Shown here piece after piece: positions 1-5,775 of a DNA stretch of 5,775 nt; the stretch's first letter is position 1; each line of letters starts with the position of its first letter. Location of the stretch: positions 1 to 5,775 of the forward strand of contig CAIMDX010000054.1 in NCBI GenBank assembly GCA_903839905.1, given 5' to 3'. A program made the translations under genes and the position numbers. Under the pieces are notes generated by a model. That model saw only the letters and a list, made by a program, of their open reading frames with translations. It did not search any database and was not told where the DNA came from. The DNA comes from an uncultured bacterium (GTDB lineage Bacteria > Patescibacteriota > Minisyncoccia > Minisyncoccales > JAQTVQ01).

Positions 1-2
1 AA

Positions 3-98
3 TTTTGGGGAGACAAAATTATCAATATAAAAATGAACCTAGTCAAAAATGGACAATCGTTGGAAATCGAAAATAAAATATTTGGCCGAAATCTTTAA
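3..98 (+). CDS. C-terminal tail of an upstream gene, possibly a pseudopilin (partial)
   Basis: This reading frame is open from the left edge and stops at TAA 96-98, so only about 31 residues are visible. The tail alternates hydrophobic and polar residues (IINIKMNLV, then LEIENKIFGRNL). That pattern resembles the closing beta-strands of prepilin-type proteins, which often precede PilX-like genes. If real, it overlaps the start of the next gene by 50 bases, implying co-transcription and translational coupling. A second frame is also open from the edge (positions 2-76, ending in KWTIVGNRK) and could be the true tail instead. The third frame has stops at 28, 34 and 40. The choice between the two open frames is a judgement from residue pattern only, and the pilin assignment is inference. 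Confidence 0.4.
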   Translation, partial: FWGDKIINIKMNLVKNGQSLEIENKIFGRNL

Positions 99-1527
99 AG
101 ATCAACAACAAAAAGGATCAGTGATCATCATTGCTATGGGAGCGCTATTTGTTTTGTTATTACTCGGATCATATTTTCTTTCCTTTGCTTCAACCGAATA
201 TAGAATATCCAGAAGCCAGATACAATCGTTGCAAACATATTATTTGGCTGAAGCCGGAATAAATGAAACTGTCTGGCGATTAAAAAATGATACCTCTTGG
301 AGTACTTGCTTTACCAGTTCGACCGCCTCCTGCAACTGCATCAATTGGGCCACCTCCAGCTACAGAAATGCCGGTTCTCTTCTCCCCAACGCCGGCTATA
401 TTATGTCTGTTAAAAATTCCGGTTGCGGTAACAGTGAATTTTCAGTTCAAGCCACCTCAACCTCTGAAAATAAATTCAACCAAAGGGTCGTTAAAATAAA
501 AGCTTATAAGGCTTTAGCCGATATAATCAAAGACAGTCCTATTTTTTCCGGATCAGCCAGCGGAGACATAAATTTTACCTTAAGCGGAATCAATGTTTAT
601 AACGGGAACATATTCAGCAACCATGATGTGAATGTAAGCTTATTCAGCACGGTCAATGTTTACGATAACCAAAGCACTCCAACCACCACCAACCAAGAAG
701 GATTAGTATTCGCTAACAATAATGTTAATGTCTCTTGGAGCACTCTTAACGCCTCTTCCAGTTGCGCTGAGAACATTTGTGATAGTCGTTGCCCTTCTGG
801 CTCTTGTCCCCCAATAGGGAATTTTATGCCATCAATCGATTTTGATTCAGCCACAGCTTATTCTTATAAAAATAAGGCTATTGCTGCCCAAAGCCAAGGT
901 CAATGCAATGTTGTCGGTAAAAATCTAAATGGTTCAACTGTAACGAGCACCTCTAGGTGCCTTTACAGCAGTACAGAGTTTGATAATCTTTTAAAAGTTG
1001 TCGGATATAACGGAACATTAACCTTATCCTATAAAACCAATGGATCAGCTACTTCTACTTATTATGTAACCGGACCAATAGAAATAAAAGGAGGCCGAAA
1101 AGTAAAAATTTACGGAGCTTTGGTCGCCGATGGAAGCATTAGTATCGGAGAAAATAATTGCTGGGGATCACAATGCGGCTCCGATCAAATAACTGTTTAC
1201 GATCCCGCACGGGGGGTTCCTTCCGGAATTTTAAGTAAAAGCAAGATAACTTTTGGAATATATTCTTCTTACAGCGATACGAACATTGCCGGTTTAATTT
1301 ATGCCGGAGACGAGCTTAGCTTGATTAGCCTGCCTGAAAACTTTACCGTTACAGGCGGAGTCATTGCCAATCGTTTTTCCTTGATAAGCGTCCTGCAGCC
1401 GCTAAATTTTTATTATGATGAGGATATAGTTAATGAAGGAATATGGGGAGGATCTGTTCCGTCCGGCGGAGTTCATCCGGCTTTTTCACCAGTCATCACC
1501 ATTGACCATTGGGAAGAAGTCTACTAA
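49..1527 (+). CDS. PilX-like minor pilin / pilus-associated surface protein, cysteine-rich with beta-helix-like repeats
   Basis: The 492-residue protein has a short basic cytoplasmic leader (1-22) and a hydrophobic helix (about 24-47) after QKGS. The segment YYLAEAGINETVWRL (64-78) is the hallmark of PilX N-terminal-type proteins. G23 could be a prepilin peptidase site, but there is no Glu at +5, so processing is uncertain; the helix may simply anchor the protein. The exported part is Ser/Thr/Asn-rich. It carries a recurring beta-strand motif (at about 185, 217, 355, 414 and 436) that suggests a parallel beta-helix, and it ends in HWEEVY. It has twelve cysteines (87, 95, 97, 126, 239, 244, 248, 253, 286, 304, 371, 376), an even number compatible with disulfides. 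ATG 49 is the first possible start because in-frame stops lie at 28, 34 and 40. TTG 82 would give a shorter leader. No Shine-Dalgarno motif is visible. The likely role is a minor pilin or adhesin-like component. Family membership is fairly secure; function is inferred. Confidence 0.8.
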   Translation: MDNRWKSKIKYLAEIFKDQQQKGSVIIIAMGALFVLLLLGSYFLSFASTEYRISRSQIQSLQTYYLAEAGINETVWRLKNDTSWSTCFTSSTASCNCINWATSSYRNAGSLLPNAGYIMSVKNSGCGNSEFSVQATSTSENKFNQRVVKIKAYKALADIIKDSPIFSGSASGDINFTLSGINVYNGNIFSNHDVNVSLFSTVNVYDNQSTPTTTNQEGLVFANNNVNVSWSTLNASSSCAENICDSRCPSGSCPPIGNFMPSIDFDSATAYSYKNKAIAAQSQGQCNVVGKNLNGSTVTSTSRCLYSSTEFDNLLKVVGYNGTLTLSYKTNGSATSTYYVTGPIEIKGGRKVKIYGALVADGSISIGENNCWGSQCGSDQITVYDPARGVPSGILSKSKITFGIYSSYSDTNIAGLIYAGDELSLISLPENFTVTGGVIANRFSLISVLQPLNFYYDEDIVNEGIWGGSVPSGGVHPAFSPVITIDHWEEVY

Positions 1528-1573
1528 CTCTTTCAAATAAATTAGCAAACAATAAATGTTAATAAAAGAGACT

Positions 1574-1601
1574 TAGACTTTATTAAAAAAAAATATATAA
1601 T
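1574..1601 (+). promoter_or_regulatory. Putative sigma70-type promoter for the pilMNO operon
   Basis: A perfect TATAAT (-10) lies at 1596-1601. It is preceded, with a 16-nt spacer, by TAGACT at 1574-1579, a 4 of 6 match to TTGACA. The spacer contains a run of nine A (1585-1593). Transcription would start near 1608, leaving an untranslated leader of about 30 nt before the pilM ATG at 1638. It is the only sizeable gap on the plus strand (1528-1637), which supports a promoter here. The background is very AT-rich, so chance matches to the -10 box are a real risk. Confidence 0.5.
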
Positions 1602-1607
1602 GAATAA

Positions 1608-1629
1608 AGAATTTAATTTAAAAAATTCT
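1608..1629. repeat. 7-bp inverted repeat in the pilM leader
   Basis: AGAATTT (1608-1614) pairs with AAATTCT (1623-1629) around an 8-nt loop. It lies just downstream of the predicted transcription start and ends 8 nt before the pilM ATG. It could be a small operator or a weak RNA hairpin near the ribosome entry site. It has one G-C pair per arm in an AT-rich leader, so chance is a serious alternative. Confidence 0.25.
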
Positions 1630-1637
1630 CTTAAAAA

Positions 1638-2753
1638 ATGATTGAACTGCTAAATCTGAAAAAAGAAGCTTTCGGATTGGATATCTCCGATCTGTCTTTG
1701 AAAATAGTCAAACTCAAAAAGAACGGAAAAAATTTAAAATTGGAGTCTTTTGGCTACGCAAAAATAGATTCCGGCATAATAAAAGAGGGAGAAATCAAAG
1801 ACAGTAAAAGGTTAGCCGAAACAATTAAATATGCCCTTAAGGGCGTATTCGGAAAAAAAATAAACACAAAATATGTGATTGCCGCACTACCCGAAGAAAA
1901 AGCTTTTTTGCAAGTAATCAAAATGCCCAAGCTTTCGGAAGAAGACTTGAGGTCAGCCATACTTTACGAAGCCGAAAACTATATTCCCATGCCGATTAAT
2001 GATGTCTATCTTGATTTTAAAATTATTCCCCCGTTTAAAAACCGCGAATCGGAAAGCCAGGAAGTATTACTGGCCGCAATTCCAAAAAAAATAGCGAATG
2101 ATTATTCAATATGCCTTAAACAGGCCGGTCTGGATCCGATAGCCTTTGAAATAGAATCCCAGGCGATCGCCCGCGCCTTAATTAAAAATGAAAAAACCGA
2201 AGATCCGATTGCGCTCCTTGACTTAGGAGAAAACCGCACTATTTTTATCATTTTTTACGGCGGCTCTATAAGATTCACTTCTTCTATCCCAATATCGGGA
2301 TATTTGTTCAAGAAAATAATCGCTCAAGATCTGGGGGTTGATATGGAAAAAGCTGAAACGCTGATCGCCCGATACGGCATCAGAGAAAGAATGAGAATAA
2401 AAATCAAAGAAGAAGTCGGCGCGGAGATCACTAAGGGAGAAATTTTTCAAGCCTTAATACCGGCGCTGATTGATATGGTCCAGCAAGTTAAAAAATATAT
2501 GGACTTTTACCAATCTGCATCTTGCCAGGATAAATCAGAGGAAATAAAAACCATTAAAAAATTAATTATTTGCGGGGGCGGAGCTAATTTAAAAGGGCTG
2601 GAAAATTTGCTTTCTTTGGAATTAAAAACGGAAGTGGAGATAGGAAACCCTTGGACAAATATAAACGGCAAGCAAAACCCCGATATGTCTCTGGAAAAAT
2701 CTCTTAAATACGCCACAGCGCTGGGCTTAGCACAAAGAAATTTCAAAGAATAA
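1638..2753 (+). CDS. pilM: Type IV pilus assembly protein PilM (actin-like ATPase)
   Basis: This 371-residue cytoplasmic protein of the FtsA/PilM actin-like fold binds nucleotide and recruits PilN to the inner face of the membrane. The first phosphate loop is FGLDISDLSLKIVKL (12-26). The PilM-typical segment KMPKLSEEDLRSAILYEAE (95-113) and the following YIPMPINDVYLDF are clear. The second phosphate loop is ALLDLGENRT (192-201). The adenosine loop is IICGGGANLKGL (310-321), and the C-terminal helix has YATALGLA (358-365). The length is normal for the family, and there is no signal peptide or membrane segment. The ATG at 1638 lacks a Shine-Dalgarno motif but leaves the conserved N-terminus complete. 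Its stop codon directly abuts the pilN start (TAAATG), so the two are probably translationally coupled. The gene contains two A8 tracts (1853-1860, 2084-2091) that encode lysines. Confidence 0.96.
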   Translation: MIELLNLKKEAFGLDISDLSLKIVKLKKNGKNLKLESFGYAKIDSGIIKEGEIKDSKRLAETIKYALKGVFGKKINTKYVIAALPEEKAFLQVIKMPKLSEEDLRSAILYEAENYIPMPINDVYLDFKIIPPFKNRESESQEVLLAAIPKKIANDYSICLKQAGLDPIAFEIESQAIARALIKNEKTEDPIALLDLGENRTIFIIFYGGSIRFTSSIPISGYLFKKIIAQDLGVDMEKAETLIARYGIRERMRIKIKEEVGAEITKGEIFQALIPALIDMVQQVKKYMDFYQSASCQDKSEEIKTIKKLIICGGGANLKGLENLLSLELKTEVEIGNPWTNINGKQNPDMSLEKSLKYATALGLAQRNFKE

Positions 2754-3299
2754 ATGATCAATCTTTTACCAGACAATCAAAAAAACGAGTTAAGACAGGG
2801 AGAGAATCTAAAACTTGTTTTAATTCTCGGATTGGTTTTGATTTTTTATCTTCTCTCTTTGGGCCTGCTTTTATTCCTTGTAAGAGGTTTATTAAATGCC
2901 GATCTTAATATTCAAAAAATTTATTCGGATGAAAAAATAGCAAAACTGAATGATCTAAAGGGATTGAAAGACGAAACAGGCTCCGCAAATTCTAATTTTC
3001 TAAAACTAAAAAATTTTTATGATAGCCAAATAGACTATACCGATATTTTTAATAAACTTTATCCCGCTTTGCCACCAGAAATTAATTTGTATTCTATTAA
3101 TTTTCTTTCAGAAAAAGAGAAAACAGCTGCAATTTCCTTACAAGGTTTTTCTAAAACAAGAGAAGCATTAAGCTCTTTTAAGTCAAGCCTTGAATTGGAT
3201 AAAGAATCTTTTTCTGATATAAATTTCCCTCCCGAAAGCTGGATCAAGAAAAATGATATAACTTTTACGATAACTTTTAATATTCTGCTGGATAAATAA
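2754..3299 (+). CDS. pilN: Type IV pilus assembly protein PilN
   Basis: This 181-residue single-pass inner-membrane component of the PilM-PilN-PilO alignment complex begins with MINLLPDNQK, the conserved cytoplasmic peptide that docks into the PilM groove. A transmembrane helix follows (about 20-44). Next comes a charged helical segment likely to form a coiled coil (about 48-90). The C-terminal domain (about 106-178) has the strand/helix pattern of the PilN ferredoxin-like fold, from PPEINLYSINFLSE to TFTITFNILL. The start directly follows the pilM stop with zero intervening bases and no visible Shine-Dalgarno motif, so reinitiation by ribosomes finishing pilM is likely. The next gene, pilO, begins 4 nt after its stop. 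Confidence 0.93.
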   Translation: MINLLPDNQKNELRQGENLKLVLILGLVLIFYLLSLGLLLFLVRGLLNADLNIQKIYSDEKIAKLNDLKGLKDETGSANSNFLKLKNFYDSQIDYTDIFNKLYPALPPEINLYSINFLSEKEKTAAISLQGFSKTREALSSFKSSLELDKESFSDINFPPESWIKKNDITFTITFNILLDK

Positions 3300-3303
3300 T
3301 CAT

Positions 3304-3894
3304 ATGAGCTTAAAAATAAAAACAATTGTTGCGGCGGCATTGATCTTATCCCTGTCTCTGTTCTTATTTTTTTTCTTAGTCCAGCCTTGTCTGACGCAAG
3401 CAATAAAAAGCGGAGAAGACCTGGTTGCCATAAGGCAAAATTCAGCCGCTTTGGAAGTTCAGATCAAAAGCCTCCAAAATTTTCGGCCCCGTTATGAAAA
3501 TGAAATAATCCCTATGCTCCAGACAAGTGAAAAACTTTTCATAGATCCCAAAAGCCCGGTCGCGTTTATAACCTTAATGGAAGAAACGGCCAGTAAGGAA
3601 GACCTCACTATTAATATTTCTTCCGCTCAAATTTTTTCTGCCGAAAATCCTGCCGAAAGATCTTGGCCTTCCCTAAATTTCCAGATTAGCCTTAATGGCT
3701 CCATGCCTGATGTCTTAAGATTCATAGAAAGAATGGCTAATCTGCCCTATCTGATTGAAATCCACGGGCTCAATATCTCAAAAGACAGCAGTCAATATCA
3801 AGCGGTTACCGGAGAAAAAAACAAAAAACCGGCAGATTTGCCTCAAAAAGAAAAAGTTCAAGCTGTCTTTAATTTAAAAATTTACACAAAATAA
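3304..3894 (+). CDS. pilO: Type IV pilus assembly protein PilO
   Basis: This 196-residue protein is the partner of PilN in the alignment subcomplex. It has a short basic N-terminus, one transmembrane helix (about 7-29), a predicted coiled-coil stalk (about 33-70) and a C-terminal ferredoxin-like domain. In that domain, PVAFITLMEETASKEDLTI (85-103) and GSMPDVLRFIERMANLPYLI (132-151) match the usual PilO pattern of a helix followed by a strand. Residues 158-185 are a polar lysine-rich insertion before the last strand (VQAVFNLKIY). The order after pilM and pilN supports the call more strongly than residue identity does, since PilO sequences diverge widely. There is no Shine-Dalgarno motif before ATG 3304. 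A T8 tract (3367-3374) lies within the membrane-helix codons. Confidence 0.9.
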   Translation: MSLKIKTIVAAALILSLSLFLFFFLVQPCLTQAIKSGEDLVAIRQNSAALEVQIKSLQNFRPRYENEIIPMLQTSEKLFIDPKSPVAFITLMEETASKEDLTINISSAQIFSAENPAERSWPSLNFQISLNGSMPDVLRFIERMANLPYLIEIHGLNISKDSSQYQAVTGEKNKKPADLPQKEKVQAVFNLKIYTK

Positions 3895-3895
3895 A

Positions 3896-4300
3896 ATGAA
3901 AAAACCGGCAATCTCTAAAGACAAAAAAAGAAAATTAAGGAGCATCCCGTACGCACTGGCGGAAAAAGCTTTTTGGATATTTATCCTGCTTTTTTTATCT
4001 TCGGCTTTTTTAATTTTCATTTTTCTTTACCAGCCGCTTAAAAATCAAAAAGAGATTTTAGTCAGCACCGAAGGTGTTCCTGCGCAATTTGATGAAAAAA
4101 CATTCCAACAAGTTTTAGAGCAATGGAAAATAAAACAAAATAAAATTGAAGCAATTGAACGAAACCCATATCCGGACATTTTTTCAAAAAAAGACAGCCC
4201 TTCCCAAGATAAGGCCGCCCCGTCTTCCAGTACTTCTTCTACTGCTTTTAGTTATTCTTCAAACCAAACAAGCACCGCGTCCACAACCAGCAAGCCTTAA
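3896..4300 (+). CDS. Small single-pass membrane protein in the pilP position, Ser/Thr-rich C-terminus
   Basis: I cannot assign this 134-residue protein to a named family with confidence. It has a strongly basic N-terminus (1-15), one transmembrane helix (about 24-45) and a polar helical segment, FDEKTFQQVLEQWKIKQNKI (65-84). The aromatic/proline motif ERNPYPDIF (88-96) follows, then a low-complexity Ser/Thr tail (107-134). The positive-inside rule places the N-terminus in the cytoplasm and the tail outside. It starts 1 nt after the pilO stop and has no Shine-Dalgarno motif, so it is almost certainly the last gene of the pilMNO operon. The position is that of pilP, but there is no lipoprotein cysteine and no PilP beta-domain. 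It may take over PilP's partner role with PilN/PilO, or tether the complex to the cell wall. Both roles are inference; the gene itself is well supported. Confidence 0.85.
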   Translation: MKKPAISKDKKRKLRSIPYALAEKAFWIFILLFLSSAFLIFIFLYQPLKNQKEILVSTEGVPAQFDEKTFQQVLEQWKIKQNKIEAIERNPYPDIFSKKDSPSQDKAAPSSSTSSTAFSYSSNQTSTASTTSKP

Positions 4301-4303
4301 ATA

Positions 4304-5775
4304 TTAACTTGTCCGTTTTTGACCGGTAAGCATTTTGACCGCTTGTTCCATTGATCCGGCAAGGACAACCTCTCCCGCGTTCACAAAATATATCTCATCG
4401 GCGTTGCTTATCGTATTTAAACGGTGGGCGATAATAACCTTCGTGGTGTTTTTTGGCAATTTTTTAATTATTTCTTCCAAAAGCTGTTCGGTCACTGTAT
4501 CAATGTTGGCGGTCGCCTCATCAAGGATCAATAAGTCAGGCTCTCTTAAAACAGCACGGATGAACGCGATCAACTGTTTTTGTCCAAGGCTAATCGTGCT
4601 TCCGCTTGTTGCGACCTTTGTTTTTAATCCTTCGCTGAACCGCGCAATTAATCCAGAAAGACCGGATTTTTCTAACGCCAGAGTCAATTGTTCGTCAGTG
4701 CAATTTATATATTTCTCGTTTCCATAAACGATATTGTCTCGTATCGTGCCAGTGAATAAAAACGGCTCCTGTAGGATAAAACCGATTTTCTGCGAGCGGA
4801 CATCGTGCGAATACGAACGGATATCACGGCCCTCAAGTAAAATATTGCCCTCTGAAGTATCGTATAATCTTGCCATCAATGATGCCGTGGTAGTCTTGCC
4901 TCCGCCGGTCGGACCGACAAGCGCGTATATTTTGCCTTTCTGAAGTTTTAGATTGACATTACTCAAAACTGTTTTTCCTTCGGGATAGGTAAAAAATACA
5001 TTCCTGAATTCAAGCAACGGACTTGCTCCATCACCGCCAAATTTATCTTCAATAATATCCATATCCGATCTAAGAGCCAAAACCTCCGAAATACGGTCTA
5101 CGGCCGCAAAAGCAAGCTGCATTGAAGGCCACACGGTAGCCAGCTGCCGCAAAGGACCGTAAAAACTGCTGACATATAGCAGATAGCCTATCAGCAATCC
5201 GATGGTAAAATTGCCGGCGGTAATGAGATATATTCCATAACCAAGTACGATCAACTGGGCGATAGTGGAAGCGGCACCGTATATCGGATTAAAAATATTG
5301 CTCGCAATACCTGCCTTAATCGATGCGGAAAAATTTTCTAAATTAACGCCATTAAATCTATCGCGAAAATAATCAAGGCGGTTGAACGCGGCGACCAATT
5401 TAAAATTTGCCAGGCTTTCCTGAACTTCCGAGCTCATTCCTCCAAGCGCCTGCAAACTTTTAAGATTGGCTCGCTCCACCCACGGCGAAAGCAATAAAGT
5501 CGCGATCAGCACTACGACGGCGGGGATTAACGCGGCGGCGCCAAGACGGAGATTAAGCGATAAGAGAAAAATTCCGGCACCAGCCACAATAAAAGAACTC
5601 CTCATAAATTGCATCAGAGCCTGTCCGATAAACTGATTTAGCTTGTCTGTATCATTATTGATTCTTGAAATAAGGTCGCCCGATTTATTCTGATTAAAAA
5701 ATGCCGCCGGCAACTCCTGTAATTTAGCGAAAAGCGCATTGCGTAAATTAAAAAGAACCCGCCGGCCCACGCCTC
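4304..5775 (-). CDS. ABC exporter: transmembrane plus ATPase domains (N-terminus beyond the window)
   Basis: This is a fused ABC half-exporter, read leftwards, with about 490 residues visible. Numbering here starts at the codon at 5770-5768 (GTG), which is probably internal: the frame continues to the edge, and family members run to about 580-600 residues. The membrane domain shows the conserved FFNQNKSGDLISRINNDTDKL loop (24-44) and helices near 55-98 and 160-205. The ATPase domain has an A-loop Tyr (262), Walker A GPTGGGKTT (286-294), Q-loop Gln334, signature ISLGQ (393-397), Walker B LLILDE (413-418), D-loop ANID (421-424) and switch His449. All catalytic residues are present, so it should be active. 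The signature departs from LSGGQ. The substrate (lipid, peptide or drug) cannot be told from sequence; such exporters often work as heterodimers, so a partner gene could lie to the right. It converges on the pil operon and is probably functionally separate. Confidence 0.93.
   Translation of the reverse strand, partial: GVGRRVLFNLRNALFAKLQELPAAFFNQNKSGDLISRINNDTDKLNQFIGQALMQFMRSSFIVAGAGIFLLSLNLRLGAAALIPAVVVLIATLLLSPWVERANLKSLQALGGMSSEVQESLANFKLVAAFNRLDYFRDRFNGVNLENFSASIKAGIASNIFNPIYGAASTIAQLIVLGYGIYLITAGNFTIGLLIGYLLYVSSFYGPLRQLATVWPSMQLAFAAVDRISEVLALRSDMDIIEDKFGGDGASPLLEFRNVFFTYPEGKTVLSNVNLKLQKGKIYALVGPTGGGKTTTASLMARLYDTSEGNILLEGRDIRSYSHDVRSQKIGFILQEPFLFTGTIRDNIVYGNEKYINCTDEQLTLALEKSGLSGLIARFSEGLKTKVATSGSTISLGQKQLIAFIRAVLREPDLLILDEATANIDTVTEQLLEEIIKKLPKNTTKVIIAHRLNTISNADEIYFVNAGEVVLAGSMEQAVKMLTGQKRTS

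Noticed and set aside
660..854. 64-residue minus-strand reading frame within the PilX-like gene
   Set aside because: It lies wholly inside a well-supported gene, has no recognisable domain and is a shadow of the opposite strand.
947..960. Perfect inverted repeat GCACCT-CT-AGGTGC
   Set aside because: It is a single short palindrome within codons of the PilX-like gene with no T-run, and the 2-nt loop is too tight; likely chance.
1528..1570. CTCTTT...AAAGAG as a terminator after the PilX-like gene
   Set aside because: The 6-bp stem spans a loop of about 31 nt and is not followed by a T-run.
2507..2776. 89-residue minus-strand reading frame over the pilM/pilN junction
   Set aside because: It overlaps the conserved ends of pilM and pilN, and no family features are visible.
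1853..3374. A8/T8 tracts in pilM and pilO as phase-variation switches
   Set aside because: They encode Lys and Phe runs natural to an AT-rich genome, and nothing in the sequence shows length variation.
3059..3403. 114-residue minus-strand reading frame over pilN and pilO
   Set aside because: It is antisense to two recognised genes, and its composition is explained by their codons.
4317..4341. 9-bp direct repeat TTTTGACCG at 4317-4325 and 4333-4341
   Set aside because: It falls in the exporter's C-terminal codons, has only two copies and no flanking mobile-element features.
4335..4727. 130-residue plus-strand reading frame opposite the exporter
   Set aside because: It is antisense to the ATPase domain whose motifs are all intact on the minus strand.
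5768..5770. GTG as the start of the exporter gene
   Set aside because: The frame stays open to the window edge, and the residues just after it match the interior of the ABC transmembrane domain, so this is an internal valine.

Overview
The window is a gene-dense, AT-rich stretch of a small-genome bacterium. The plus strand carries a type IV pilus (T4P) assembly locus. A convergent ABC exporter gene on the minus strand runs off the right edge. The closest impression is a Patescibacteria/CPR (Parcubacteria-like) genome. That rests on the gene complement and protein style, on genes spaced 0 to 4 nt apart, and on the absence of Shine-Dalgarno motifs before every visible start. It is inference: the window holds no ribosomal or other marker gene.

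Layout. Positions 3-98 look like the last codons of an upstream pseudopilin-type gene that overlaps the next start. Positions 49-1527 encode a 492-residue PilX-like membrane-anchored protein with a pilin-type N-terminal helix, twelve cysteines and a predicted beta-helical body. The 110-nt gap 1528-1637 holds a plausible sigma70-type promoter with a perfect TATAAT box. Positions 1638-4300 form a tight four-gene operon: pilM, pilN, pilO and a short single-pass protein with a Ser/Thr-rich tail, sitting where pilP would be expected. It meets the convergent ABC exporter gene (4304-5775, N-terminus missing) with only 3 bp between the two stop codons.

How the genes work together. PilM is an actin-like cytoplasmic protein that binds the N-terminal INLLP peptide of PilN, and that peptide is intact here. 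PilN and PilO are single-pass proteins with coiled-coil and ferredoxin-like domains that form the alignment subcomplex linking the cytoplasmic motor side to the pilus. The PilX-like protein is a candidate minor pilin or surface tip component. No secretin gene (PilQ) lies in the window, and the pilP position is taken by an unrelated-looking short protein. That would fit a T4P machine in a cell without a classical outer membrane, although PilQ could be encoded elsewhere. The exporter is probably an unrelated neighbour.

The window is mostly recognisable T4P machinery. The least understood parts are the cysteine-rich beta-repeat protein and the small protein in the pilP slot. I see no CRISPR array, insertion sequence, tRNA or rRNA.
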